A stretch of 26,181 nt of DNA from a virus: the IMG/VR virus record IMGVR_UViG_3300032562_002558, positions 1 to 26,181 of that record; one strand, 5' to 3'. How positions within the stretch are numbered: position 1 is the first letter of the stretch; each line of letters starts with the position of its first letter. Below are positions 15,333 through 23,561 of this stretch, in pieces. The translations under genes were made by a program, and so were the position numbers. Under the pieces are notes generated by a model. That model made no database searches and had not been told where the DNA came from. It saw only the letters and a list, made by a program, of their open reading frames with translations.

Positions 15333-16301
15333 CTAATATTTGATGCAGAACAACACGGCCATGTTGCGCGGCCGGGTCTCGGTCCCGCCGACCGAAAGCA
15401 TCGGGCCTCCGTCTCCAACGCCGACAGCCTGCTCAGAGCCCGATCCCGTGTTATCTGTGCCTGTGAGAGAACTCGCATAGGGAGGTTTAAGTAGGTACTG
15501 GTAGACCCCGTCCGAGTGTGTATGAGACTTAAACTGATCAGCCTGCCAACTTCCTATTGCACGCCCAGGGTCAATGCCACGACCAAGGTCACCGCCTCGT
15601 AAAAACTCACCTCGGAAATCCGGTAGATTAAATGTCGAGACAGAGTCACCAGCCCCCCAGGTCGTACCGATTGCTGCAAAAAGGTTGAGGAACGCTGAAC
15701 GCAACACAGCGCGGCCGTCGCAGATCAGCCAGCCATCGGGGGCGCTCGCCATGGCGAATGCCATCACTGCGCCCGGAGGGACCAATTGAATTGCCGTACG
15801 CCCATTAAGCGTGCTGGCGTCGGTTACCGGTGGGGGCGGTTGGTTCTGGTAGTTTATCAGTTGGTAGGCGCTGCCTGCCCAACTGACACCTATCACCTGC
15901 CCGACCCTGATATCTCCGGCAATTAGCTCCTGGCCCACGTTTTTGTAAAGTGAGACAGCCGCCAAGCCGTCCACTGCTATGGTGGTAGGCCCGGTATTGT
16001 CATGGCCTACCTTGACCCAGATCGGCATCCCCTCTACATGGGCGGTCAGCGCAGGTGGCGGCAAGGCGATCACGATCGCATTGGCCGAGCCGGTGTCAAC
16101 CGCATAGTCCAGAACCCCAGAGCCGTCGGCATTCTTGCCGTCATGCCGATGGTTATTGAGCCCGTTCAGGAAAGCAGCTGTGACGCGAGTCCCGGGAGCA
16201 CGGGTGACCGGGTTACCGTCGGTGAACGTGGTCTTATCGGCAAGCGCCACTCCGGCAAGGAGCTGCAGGAAGATGAATAGTAAAATGAGCCGTTTAATCA
16301 T
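15333..16301 (-). CDS. Phage tail collar fibre with Sec signal peptide, 322 aa
   Basis: The C-terminal half is a phage tail collar domain. It contains PPGAVMAFAMASAPDGWLIC (about 175-194), then FNLPDFRGEFLRGGD and a SHTHSDG metal-binding-like motif, and it ends ETRPRNMAVLFCIKY. This is the standard form of short tail fibres and the collar fibre family. The first 21 residues (MIKRLILLFIFLQLLAGVAL, then A) are a clear signal peptide, directly behind a strong GGAGG 7 nt before ATG, so this start is real. After it comes a short segment (GNPVTRAPGTRVTAAFLNGL) shared with the next gene, and NNHRHDGKNADGSG. It takes the position of Mu gene S. Export of a tail fibre is unexpected. Confidence 0.85.
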   Translation of the reverse strand: MIKRLILLFIFLQLLAGVALADKTTFTDGNPVTRAPGTRVTAAFLNGLNNHRHDGKNADGSGVLDYAVDTGSANAIVIALPPPALTAHVEGMPIWVKVGHDNTGPTTIAVDGLAAVSLYKNVGQELIAGDIRVGQVIGVSWAGSAYQLINYQNQPPPPVTDASTLNGRTAIQLVPPGAVMAFAMASAPDGWLICDGRAVLRSAFLNLFAAIGTTWGAGDSVSTFNLPDFRGEFLRGGDLGRGIDPGRAIGSWQADQFKSHTHSDGVYQYLLKPPYASSLTGTDNTGSGSEQAVGVGDGGPMLSVGGTETRPRNMAVLFCIKY

Positions 16302-16314
16302 GGGCCAACCTCCG

Positions 16315-16911
16315 TTAAAGATAGGTGAAATTGAGCTGAATGTGAGCCGGTTTCAAATCGTTCAGTACTGCCTCCAGGCCGGGAGTCGGCGGAGTACCGG
16401 GTGAGGAAACTACTACCACCTCCCAGATCCAGTTGAGAACGGGGTCCTCCTGGGAGAGAGTATCTCCAGCCTGCCCGACGCCTGCCGAGAAGTCAGTCCA
16501 TTGCTCCTCGAGAATCAACTCATCATCCGCGCAGAGCCAGTCCGCCATACACGTGGTGTAGTCCTGGATGTAGATGGTGTAGCCAAGGCTCGCTGCCAAG
16601 GCCACCAAGTAGGGCTTCTTGATGTCTCCGGACGCAGTGTGCCGGAACCAGACCACGTGCTGGCGCTCTTCGATCGATGCCCCGTCAGAAGGCATGATCT
16701 GATACTCGGCTTCCCAATCAGTCAGTAGCTCCACGCTGGTAAGCGGGTTCAACTCGCGCAACAGATCATCGACGCGGCCTGCGATCCGGGCCGGCTCCTG
16801 GGCGAGGCCGGTCAGGAGATTGGTCATTACTCCAGCGTCTCGGGGCCAGGCGAGACCGGAGGGGAGCAGCGCCTGCAGCTGGGCCAGATAGGCGTCGCCG
16901 GTCAGAGCCAT
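16315..16911 (-). CDS. Mu gp48-like baseplate protein (YmfQ/DUF2313 family), 198 aa
   Basis: The product corresponds to Mu gp48, a baseplate component that links the wedge to the fibres. The N-terminus (YLAQLQALLPSGLAWPRDAG) is the family signature, followed by LLRELNPLTSVELLTDWEAEY. The middle (GYTIYIQDY) and the end (LKPAHIQLNFTYL) also fit. Length is typical. It overlaps the end of gp47 by 10 nt and precedes the collar fibre by 13 nt, as expected for tightly coupled late genes. Confidence 0.88.
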   Translation of the reverse strand: MALTGDAYLAQLQALLPSGLAWPRDAGVMTNLLTGLAQEPARIAGRVDDLLRELNPLTSVELLTDWEAEYQIMPSDGASIEERQHVVWFRHTASGDIKKPYLVALAASLGYTIYIQDYTTCMADWLCADDELILEEQWTDFSAGVGQAGDTLSQEDPVLNWIWEVVVVSSPGTPPTPGLEAVLNDLKPAHIQLNFTYL

Positions 16912-17963
16912 GTCATGGCCCCCATCACCACGCGCTGGTAGGCAGTGTAGGTAAAATCAGCAGCGGGAACGGTGAGCGCCTGGTCGACCACGCCGGTAGC
17001 CAGGGAGACCGCTTCGTTGATATGACTAAACGGGATCGAGCCGCCGTTCTCGCCTTCCCGGACGGTTAGATCAGTCAGTTCAGCGACGACGGAGGTCTGC
17101 ACTGCTGCAGTGTTCGGGGTGAGACGCACGGTGACATCGAGCGGAGCGGGTACCCAGGGGAGCACCCTGAGAAACTTCACATCGTTTGGGCAGATGTCTA
17201 CGATTTTAGACCGCACGGCGGCTAGCAGGTCGTCGCTGGGCATTTCGGAGCCGGTGATGGCCGGGTCGGAAACGATGACCAGGTCGACGGTGCCTGGACC
17301 ATTCCCACAGGGAATGGTCCAGCCTCGCGCGACTCCGGTAATCTCCTGAGCCCAGGTGACGTAATCGTATTTATTACCGCCTGCAGGCTTGCGTCGCTTG
17401 TAGGCCAGTACCCTGGCGCGGAAGGGTTCGGTGCCCTCGATATCGGTTCCGTAAAGGATGCCAGACTCCGCTACTATCCCGGTGCCAGCTACGCCGTCCA
17501 GGGTATTAAGCAGGTTGAGCTGCGCGCCGATCGCACAGTTACCAAGGCTCCCGGCAACCAGGGCGATGATGCTGACTCTCGCGCTGCCGCCAATGATCGT
17601 CGCATCGGATGTGACGGAGTACTCCGCACCATCGGCACGCTGCCAGACGGTCCCTTCTGGGATGACTGCTCCGTTATTGCCCGGCACGGCGATCGCGCCC
17701 AGGGCGAAAGTTGCCGGGTTCTTGGTGAGGCCATACTCGGCCCCGCCAATCACCAACTGGTCGTCATCGCAGGAGGTAAAGAAGATCTGCCGGGCGGTCC
17801 AGTCCAGGTAACCGTACTGGCCATGCGCCAGGCCGGCAGAGGCGCGGGCGAGCACTGCGGTATTGGAGCGGCGCAGGGTGGAATCGGTGCCACCCATACG
17901 GCTATCGATATCGGTACTCACCCGGGCAACCAGGTCGCTCAATAATGGCCTGTTAAACGGCAT
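16902..17963 (-). CDS. Baseplate assembly protein J-like (Mu gp47), 353 aa
   Basis: This is the wedge protein of contractile-tail baseplates (Baseplate_J family). The N-terminal FNRPLLSDLVARVSTDIDSR, then AHGQYGYLDWTARQIFF, and the beta-rich middle (VPGNNGAVIPEGTVWQRADG) are typical. So are the ALVAGSLGNCAIGAQLNLL segment and the RKPAGGNKYDYVTWAQEITG region. The ending contains the conserved VREGENGGSIPFSHINEAVS. ATG directly abuts the stop of gp46, indicating translational coupling. Mu-like order is preserved. Confidence 0.92.
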   Translation of the reverse strand: MPFNRPLLSDLVARVSTDIDSRMGGTDSTLRRSNTAVLARASAGLAHGQYGYLDWTARQIFFTSCDDDQLVIGGAEYGLTKNPATFALGAIAVPGNNGAVIPEGTVWQRADGAEYSVTSDATIIGGSARVSIIALVAGSLGNCAIGAQLNLLNTLDGVAGTGIVAESGILYGTDIEGTEPFRARVLAYKRRKPAGGNKYDYVTWAQEITGVARGWTIPCGNGPGTVDLVIVSDPAITGSEMPSDDLLAAVRSKIVDICPNDVKFLRVLPWVPAPLDVTVRLTPNTAAVQTSVVAELTDLTVREGENGGSIPFSHINEAVSLATGVVDQALTVPAADFTYTAYQRVVMGAMTWL

Positions 17964-18410
17964 TTAAACCCCCATCCAAAACAGTTCGAAACGAAAGCGC
18001 GCCGGATCTCCGGTGGGCCGGTTAATCTGCACAGTCAAGCCGATCATCCCTTCCCGCGCCTTTACCGCGGTTGCCGTAATGCTGTCGGCTACGCCATCCT
18101 CGATCATCCAGGCGAGCGCTTCCTCGGCGTATTCCTTGGCCCTGCTGAGGGCCTCCGGGAGCTGCTTTTCCCGGGAGAGCAGCCAAAGCCGTGAGCCGAT
18201 CAGATCTCCGTCGACCGCGGGGAAGGCATCGGCCCACCAGCCGCGCCGATCTGAGCCGTTATCGGGCAGTACGTCGTCGGGATCGGCGCGCCGATCGGTG
18301 AAGAGGGAGATGAGAACCGCGGTCTCAAAACCGTTATCTTCGGCGAGTCCCGGACCGGCCATCTGCCATTGTCCGGTACCGTCCAGCCAAAAGGTCCGGA
18401 TGTCTGCCAC
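17964..18410 (-). CDS. Mu gp46-like baseplate protein, 148 aa, GTG start
   Basis: I take the GTG at 18408-18410 as the start. GGAGG lies 8 nt upstream, and translation from there gives MADIRTFWLDGTGQWQMAGP, which agrees with the family. The longer in-frame reading from 18500 overlaps the previous gene and has no site. The hallmark is ETAVLISLFTDRRADPDDVL, then RRGWWADAF. This protein corresponds to phage Mu gp46 and P2 W-type wedge proteins (gp25-like lysozyme fold, non-enzymatic). It is followed directly by gp47. Confidence 0.88.
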   Translation of the reverse strand: MADIRTFWLDGTGQWQMAGPGLAEDNGFETAVLISLFTDRRADPDDVLPDNGSDRRGWWADAFPAVDGDLIGSRLWLLSREKQLPEALSRAKEYAEEALAWMIEDGVADSITATAVKAREGMIGLTVQINRPTGDPARFRFELFWMGV

Positions 18411-18411
18411 G

Positions 18412-18738
18412 TTACTTCCCTCCGGAGAGCTCGGAAGCCTTGGCTGCCAGCTTGGTCTCGATACGGGCAATGCGCTCGGTGTAAAGGTCGATCTTGGCAA
18501 GAAGCGTCTGAAAGGGCTTAACGTAGGTATCGATGACGGCCTTGGCCCAGAGGACCATCTGAGGCAGGGTCGCGGGCGGGTCCATCAGCGGCTCCAGGCT
18601 CGTCATCTGATCCTGGGCGAACTTCTTCATATTACCGAGCTGATCTAGCACCTGGGCCTTGAACGTCACCAGCATATCCGGTGTATGAATAGCGTCTATC
18701 TTCCGCTCGATCGCATCGAAAAAATCTTTATCTGCCAT
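18412..18738 (-). CDS. Hypothetical phage protein within the baseplate cluster, 108 aa
   Basis: An AGAGGTG site lies upstream of ATG. The protein is almost entirely alpha-helical and probably coiled (NMKKFAQDQMTSLEPL, IDLYTERIARIETKLAAKAS). There is no membrane segment. It sits between gp45 and gp46, where classical Mu has no gene, and it overlaps or abuts both neighbours. Together with the membrane protein just before it, it forms a two-gene insertion into the conserved block. A tail accessory or lysis-related protein is possible, but nothing in the sequence settles it. Confidence 0.7.
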   Translation of the reverse strand: MADKDFFDAIERKIDAIHTPDMLVTFKAQVLDQLGNMKKFAQDQMTSLEPLMDPPATLPQMVLWAKAVIDTYVKPFQTLLAKIDLYTERIARIETKLAAKASELSGGK

Positions 18739-18739
18739 G

Positions 18740-18970
18740 CTACACCTCTGAGTCTTTGAGCCCTTGTTCGGTAAGAGCTTGAATCCTCTGACCTAACCCG
18801 CTTAGCTGGTATCCTCTTAATTCTACTGAGATCAGTCTTAACGCTTTACGCGCCGCTGGTTCTGGCGCTTTTTGATATCTCCGAACTGCTGCAACTACAA
18901 TCAAGCTGAAAGCCAAGCCCATGCTCAACCCGGAAAGAAAAATGATGCAGTCCATTCTGTTGATCCTCAA
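18740..18970 (-). CDS. Single-span membrane protein within the baseplate cluster, 76 aa
   Basis: One hydrophobic segment (CIIFLSGLSMGLAFSLIVVA, about 8-28) is followed by a basic, soluble tail (RRYQKAPEPAARKALRL). The first ATG overlaps the stop of gp45. A second ATG five codons on (18955) has GAGG at a better distance and may be the true start. Membrane proteins do not belong to the virion baseplate, so this could be a lysis factor (holin- or spanin-like) or host-directed protein placed here. No family is recognised. Confidence 0.65.
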   Translation of the reverse strand: MRINRMDCIIFLSGLSMGLAFSLIVVAAVRRYQKAPEPAARKALRLISVELRGYQLSGLGQRIQALTEQGLKDSEV

Positions 18971-19473
18971 TCAATGCTGACTATGCTGCCGTTTACTACT
19001 GTAAAAGATTTCCCGGTGGCATCGATAAGGATGCCATTAGCGCCATTGGTAACAGTAACGATGGCCGCCTCGACTTCATTCTCAGTGAACAGCTTGACGG
19101 CCTGCACCTCGGCGGTGTTGTCGGCCCGGCAGATGATTCGGGTCCCGACATGGTTGTAGAGCGCCGACTCCCCCTCGGCCAGGTCGCGAGGCCGGTAGCG
19201 CCCATCGTCCAGGGCGACGATGACCAGATGATCGCGGTTGCCGGAGACCGACAGCGTGACCGCCTGAGCTCCCTGGAAAGGACGGGAAGTGAGACCGTAG
19301 TTCTGGATGCGCTCAACGGAGCCGTGGGTCTCATCGGCCAGGATGGTAACCTGGACGCGCTGGATCGGCGCGGAGTCGTCGATCAGGCTGACCACGGCGC
19401 GACCTACCATCAGGCGCAGGGCGCGGGCATAGGGAGCGATCAGTTTGTTGAAGGCGCGGATGATGTGTTCCAT
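18967..19473 (-). CDS. Mu gp45-like baseplate spike protein, 168 aa
   Basis: This corresponds to Mu gp45, the trimeric membrane-piercing spike at the tail tip (gpV type). The N-terminus (MEHIIRAFNKLIAPYARALR, then LMVGRAVVSLIDDS) leads into an OB-fold part with VQVTILADETHGSVERIQNYGLTSRP. Next comes the typical AVTLSVSGNRDHLVIVALDD. The C-terminal third (HVGTRIICRADNTAEVQAVK to the end) is a strongly beta-repetitive needle. Start and length fit the family. It overlaps the upstream gpP gene by 34 nt, so the two are probably coupled. Confidence 0.9.
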   Translation of the reverse strand: MEHIIRAFNKLIAPYARALRLMVGRAVVSLIDDSAPIQRVQVTILADETHGSVERIQNYGLTSRPFQGAQAVTLSVSGNRDHLVIVALDDGRYRPRDLAEGESALYNHVGTRIICRADNTAEVQAVKLFTENEVEAAIVTVTNGANGILIDATGKSFTVVNGSIVSID

Positions 19474-20561
19474 CTGGCGGCCTCCTTCTTATCATGGCGC
19501 CGGTGCTTGTCCGGGAGGTTGATCAGCTCGAAGGCTTCCGGCAGGCAAAGGTCCATCTGTGCCTGGCTGCCGCTTTGCTCGCTGAGCGTCAAGCGCACCT
19601 GGGAGATGAGAAGATCCCCGGTGTAGCCCATGTAATCGTCCTGGACCTGGACCAAGTTGTTGGGCAGCCAAAGCCCGGCGGCATGTTCCCAGCCGGTCAC
19701 GGTGTAGCTGACCCGGTTCCCCTTGCCGACCCTGATGTTGCGCTCCCAGGTGGCGCGGTCCATATAGGTGCTGCCGTCGCCCTGGTAGGCGATGGTGACG
19801 TGCGGACGGTACCGGGTAATTGACTTGTCGGGAACTGAGGCCTTGGTCTGAAAGAAGTGTTTAGGCTCCTCATCAGCCGCCGCTTCTCCCGCCACGTGGT
19901 GCTCCCAGGTCCCTTTACCCATTGCCGTCTGGCCCTTGACGACGTATTGGCTGAAACGGTCTTTCCAGCTGAACTGCCCGCTGGCGCTCTCGATGTTCAC
20001 TCCCTTCACCAGGGCGGTGGCTATCCGGTTGGTACCGGTGCGGGTAAGTAGAAGATTACCCTTGCCATCCGATACCAGGAGCACTCCGCGCATACGGGCG
20101 GCGCGGTCCAGACACTCGAAGGCGGTCTCTCCATGCCAGATAGCGAAGCTGCTGAAAGGCTTGCCGACATTGATCACCGCCACGACCTTGATCCCGAAGG
20201 GTACGCAGAGGTCGGTAGCGATCCTGGTAAGGCTCGCGTTATGCCATTCTCCGGACTTGTGCACGGCCGCGCAGTCCACCAGGTCGCCGGTCTTATCGCG
20301 ACCGGTGATCTTGATGGTATGGGACTCCTTGTCATAGCTTGGCGCGAAGTCATCCACGTAGCCGCTGATCACCTGGGTGGAACCCACCAGGAGCTTGCAG
20401 GCGTCGCCGGGGTTTATGCGCCATGCTTCGGGCTGGGCCGGCCAGCGCTCGGTGGTCGTCAGCTCGAAGTTCCCCGCGATCTGCTCCATGCCAAGGGTGA
20501 TGCCCACGGACTGCCAGCCGCCATAATTGACGCCGTTTACCTGCAGGGTGACATCAGGCAT
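19440..20561 (-). CDS. Mu gpP-like tail hub protein, 373 aa
   Basis: This is the baseplate hub protein of Mu-like phages (gpP/gp44, related to T4 gp27 and P2 gpD). It opens with VTLQVNGVNYGGWQSVGITL, then ERWPAQPEAWRINPGDACKL. It continues with ISGYVDDFAPSYDKESHTIK, then ITGRDKTGDLVDCA, and a C-terminal region with GWEHAAGLWLPNNLVQVQDD and YTGDLLISQVRLTLSEQSGS. All of this matches the family order. It overlaps gpN by 8 nt upstream and gp45 by 34 nt downstream. Confidence 0.9.
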   Translation of the reverse strand: MPDVTLQVNGVNYGGWQSVGITLGMEQIAGNFELTTTERWPAQPEAWRINPGDACKLLVGSTQVISGYVDDFAPSYDKESHTIKITGRDKTGDLVDCAAVHKSGEWHNASLTRIATDLCVPFGIKVVAVINVGKPFSSFAIWHGETAFECLDRAARMRGVLLVSDGKGNLLLTRTGTNRIATALVKGVNIESASGQFSWKDRFSQYVVKGQTAMGKGTWEHHVAGEAAADEEPKHFFQTKASVPDKSITRYRPHVTIAYQGDGSTYMDRATWERNIRVGKGNRVSYTVTGWEHAAGLWLPNNLVQVQDDYMGYTGDLLISQVRLTLSEQSGSQAQMDLCLPEAFELINLPDKHRRHDKKEAARWNTSSAPSTN

Positions 20562-21750
20562 TGGTCAGCACCTCCAGGGGGCGCCCGCCCGGGATGAACT
20601 CGGGGTTGCGGACCTGGTTGCGGGTGATGATGTCGTCCGCCCGGGTAGCGTCGCCATAAAGCCGGTGCGCCAGCACCAGGGCGGGCACTGTCACAAGGGG
20701 CGTGTAGGGCACGATCAGTGCCAGGTCGGCACCCCGAACCGCTATGTCTCGAACTACGGCGGCGCGTAGATCCGCGAGCGCCGTATAGAGCGTGTCGTCG
20801 CTGCAGGTATCCATCTGGATCTCGAGCTGCCCGGTCACGATGTCCCGTATGGCGAGCGCGTCCTGTAGCGAGGCGAAGTCCATCTCTGAACTAGTAGCGG
20901 CGGCGCCGATCGTCGCGGCCTGGCGCACGGCCGCAATGGTCGCGACCTGGTTGGCGGTCACCTGGTTGCGGCTCGGAGTACTCCCCGGGGTGGAGGGCCA
21001 GTCGGAACCGAAATCGAACATCCCCTGCCAGATCCCGAAGCGCGGTCCCGGGTTGGTGCAGAGATTCACGGCGCCGTAGATAGCCAGGATGATGTTATTA
21101 GCCAGCACGCCCGGCGCATTAACCAGGGTGGAACAGGCAGACTCGAAGCTTGCCAAGTCGTGGAAGAACTGGGCGCTCGGCAGGTCGGTCGGGATCAGCT
21201 TTGCCACGCCGCGCAACGTGTCGGTCAGTTTCTGCAGGTTGGAGAGGGCCGAGGCACGTACGAAGGTCGGATTTTTGCCCACGCTGAATGTCCGGACATA
21301 GGCGGCCTGGCTGGCGGCCGTGGCTGCATCGGCCTTGTCGGAGACTGCGCCCGCCGTGTCCGCGGAGGCCCCCGGCTGTTTGTTGGTACCTGATAGCGCA
21401 AAGGACGCCGTGAAGCGGGCCATGCCGCCCTCACTGGTCGTCTCGCGGACCTTGACCTTACCGGTGACGTCGACCTTGAGCGCGCCGTAGAGGGGATGCA
21501 CCAGGGGGGCGGAGCCGGCAGTCTCGAATGCGACGATGAGGCGATCGCGAGCGGCCATGTAATCGGGGCCGATGACGTACATCTCGAGGGTGAACTCACG
21601 CGGACATTTGCCCACGTCTTCGAAGTACGCATCATCGCGCAGAGGGTAGTCATGCCGAACATTCCTGCGACCGATATCCGTATCAGACGACTGCCAGAAA
21701 AACGGGACATTCCTGTAGCTCCCTTGTCGTAGTCGCTCGCGCCAGGTCAT
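20554..21750 (-). CDS. Mu gpN-like tail/DNA-circularisation protein, 398 aa
   Basis: The N-terminal domain (WRERLRQGSYRNVPFFWQSS, then RRNVRHDYPLRDDAYFEDVG and CPREFTLEMYVIGPDYMAAR) is the DNA_circ_N domain of Mu gpN. The name is historical: the protein is a baseplate-hub component at the end of the tail tube. A long helical and Ala-rich C-terminal half follows. Its ATG overlaps the stop of the tape measure gene by 4 nt. The length is somewhat shorter than Mu gpN, as is common in other Mu-like prophages. Confidence 0.9.
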   Translation of the reverse strand: MTWRERLRQGSYRNVPFFWQSSDTDIGRRNVRHDYPLRDDAYFEDVGKCPREFTLEMYVIGPDYMAARDRLIVAFETAGSAPLVHPLYGALKVDVTGKVKVRETTSEGGMARFTASFALSGTNKQPGASADTAGAVSDKADAATAASQAAYVRTFSVGKNPTFVRASALSNLQKLTDTLRGVAKLIPTDLPSAQFFHDLASFESACSTLVNAPGVLANNIILAIYGAVNLCTNPGPRFGIWQGMFDFGSDWPSTPGSTPSRNQVTANQVATIAAVRQAATIGAAATSSEMDFASLQDALAIRDIVTGQLEIQMDTCSDDTLYTALADLRAAVVRDIAVRGADLALIVPYTPLVTVPALVLAHRLYGDATRADDIITRNQVRNPEFIPGGRPLEVLTNA

Positions 21751-23417
21751 GGGGTATGCACACTCATGAGGCCCGAATCGATCTCGAGGTCCATGCCCTT
21801 GCTCTCCATCCTGGTGACCTTGGCCGTCGAGCCATCCTTGCTGTTGATCTCGATGGCGAGCTTGGATTCCTTGTTACCCAGGGCGGCAAACGCCTTGTTG
21901 ATGGCGTAGCCGATCGCGTTGCCGAACGAGGTGCCGTCGACCAGGTTCTCGTTGACATAGGTGCCGATCGAATAGCCTACTTCAGCGGCCCCGCCTACGG
22001 CAAACGCTCTGCCGGCTACCCTGCCGAGCTTCGCCAATTTGCCGAGCTTACTGGGGGAGCCCCCCGGGATCGGCATACCGCCCTCTTTACCCGGGAAGCC
22101 CCACCCTTGGCCGGGCAGCATGGAGAGGTGCTTGTTGACTACATAGACTGGAATGGGTCCCACCTTACCGCCCAGCCCTCCCAGCGCGCCGCCAAGTCCC
22201 CCGCGTGCGCCAGTGCCGAAAAGATCGCGGTAAACGGTGAAGGCCTTCCGGGCGACTACCGCGGCACCCACCACGCCGACTCCGATGCCGACATCGGTCA
22301 TGACGTTCTTGGTGGTTCCAGGGCCGAATTTGTCCAGGTAGTTCGCGGTAGCGCGTACCGGCCTGATCAGATGCTCATCGGCGAGGCGCTTGAAGCTTGT
22401 CCTGGTATCGCCCATGACCGAGTTGAATTCCTTGGCATTGAGGGTGGCATCCTTGATGATCTGGCTGCCATCGGCCTCGACTTTGAGGTATTCATCGAGC
22501 GTCTTCATCTTCCCGTAGAGCTGCTTTTCCATCCCTGCAGGGCCGAAAGCGCGAATCGACTCGCGTTCGAACACCTGGCTCAGGTTTTCCCGTTTGCCGC
22601 CTGAAGCCTGGTAGATCTCTTTGTAAAGGTCGACCAGGGGGCGCATCTTGGTGTGGTCCTTATCTGCCCAGACCTTGATGCCGTTACGCTTGAGGATCTT
22701 GCCTTTCACCGGGTCGGCTATCTCACGGATGAAGTTCTCAATGACGGTACTGGTCGCCTCCGGACTCTCCATGTTGGGTCTGAGATACTGCGCCAGTACG
22801 ACCAGGTCCTTCATGGCGGCCGGGCCGGTGCGCCCGACGCCGCCGATGGCGCCCACCATGCGCGGCATCTGCCCCGCCATGTCTTTGAGGATGAAGGACC
22901 CGCGCTTGCCCAGGACGGAGATCAGGTCGATCAGCTTTAGTACTTCTTCCTGGCTCTTGATCCCCTGCAGCCGGAACTGGAGCATCATCTGACCGATGTC
23001 GTTTCCGGAGCCGCCGGTGGCCTTGATGGCCGCCGCGATGTTCTCGATGTTCTCCTGGGCGAACTTCAGATCCCCGGACTTGGAGACGATCTCCTCGAAG
23101 GCGCTGGTGAGCTCCTCGGGGTTGAGCCGGATCTTGGGGAGCTGGGAGACCTCGAAGATCTTCTCCTTGATCTTGTCTATTTCGGGGAGGGTGGCACCGG
23201 CGTTGATGGCCAGCTGGGTGAAGCGGGCGGAGAGGTCCCCGACTTCCCTGATCTGCAGGGTGAGGGCGCCCCCGGTCAGCTCCACGGTCTTATGGAAGGC
23301 CAGCATGGAACGCGAGGACCCGGTGCCAAAGCGCTGCATCGAGCTCAAGTACTTCTGAGCCTGCCCCTGCAGGTTTCCTGCAAGGTCGATGATCATGGAG
23401 GTTTTAAGCTGGCCCAT
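21747..23417 (-). CDS. Tail tape measure protein, 556 aa
   Basis: This is the ruler that sets tail length and leaves with the DNA. Residues 1-330 contain the helical core of the TP901-type family: SMLAFHKTVELTGGALTLQI, then AINAGATLPEIDKIKEKIF, LNPEELTSAFEEIVSKSG, and GRTGPAAMKDLVVLAQYLR. A hydrophobic segment (GIGVGVVGAAVVARKAF) lies at about 375-390, followed by a Gly-rich stretch (about 405-445). At the usual ~1.5 angstrom per residue the tail would be around 80 nm. It is short for a tape measure and might be a compact version. It begins 3 nt after the stop of the frameshifted chaperone. Confidence 0.9.
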   Translation of the reverse strand: MGQLKTSMIIDLAGNLQGQAQKYLSSMQRFGTGSSRSMLAFHKTVELTGGALTLQIREVGDLSARFTQLAINAGATLPEIDKIKEKIFEVSQLPKIRLNPEELTSAFEEIVSKSGDLKFAQENIENIAAAIKATGGSGNDIGQMMLQFRLQGIKSQEEVLKLIDLISVLGKRGSFILKDMAGQMPRMVGAIGGVGRTGPAAMKDLVVLAQYLRPNMESPEATSTVIENFIREIADPVKGKILKRNGIKVWADKDHTKMRPLVDLYKEIYQASGGKRENLSQVFERESIRAFGPAGMEKQLYGKMKTLDEYLKVEADGSQIIKDATLNAKEFNSVMGDTRTSFKRLADEHLIRPVRATANYLDKFGPGTTKNVMTDVGIGVGVVGAAVVARKAFTVYRDLFGTGARGGLGGALGGLGGKVGPIPVYVVNKHLSMLPGQGWGFPGKEGGMPIPGGSPSKLGKLAKLGRVAGRAFAVGGAAEVGYSIGTYVNENLVDGTSFGNAIGYAINKAFAALGNKESKLAIEINSKDGSTAKVTRMESKGMDLEIDSGLMSVHTP

Positions 23418-23420
23418 TTA

Positions 23421-23561
23421 CTAGTCCTGTTTCGGAATGTTTGCCTGATACCTGATCATCCGGCTGAGTGGCATGGCGCCGATATCCGCCGCGCTCCAGT
23501 GTGTCCAGGTGGCGAGGCGAAAGATGAGCGAGTGCAGCGAGCTCCTCAGTCGGTTAATCTC
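23421..23561 (-). CDS. Frameshift extension of the tail chaperone (gpGT-like), 46 added residues
   Basis: After the slip at CGGGGGCGA (23568-23560), the -2 frame reads GAG ATT AAC CGA CTG and stays open for 46 codons to TAG at 23421-23423: EINRLRSSLHSLIFRLATWT, then HWSAADIGAMPLSRMIRYQA and NIPKQD. The joined product has about 160 residues. The extension has no start codon or ribosome binding site suited to independent translation, and it exactly fills the gap between chaperone and tape measure. This is the known arrangement in Mu. A +1 slip would reach the same frame, but the -1 frame stops at once. Confidence 0.75.
   Translation of the reverse strand, partial: EINRLRSSLHSLIFRLATWTHWSAADIGAMPLSRMIRYQANIPKQD

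Noticed and set aside
21756-22604. 282-codon plus-strand frame opposite the tape measure gene
   Set aside because: Antisense shadow of the tape measure gene in GC-rich sequence, without a ribosome binding site.
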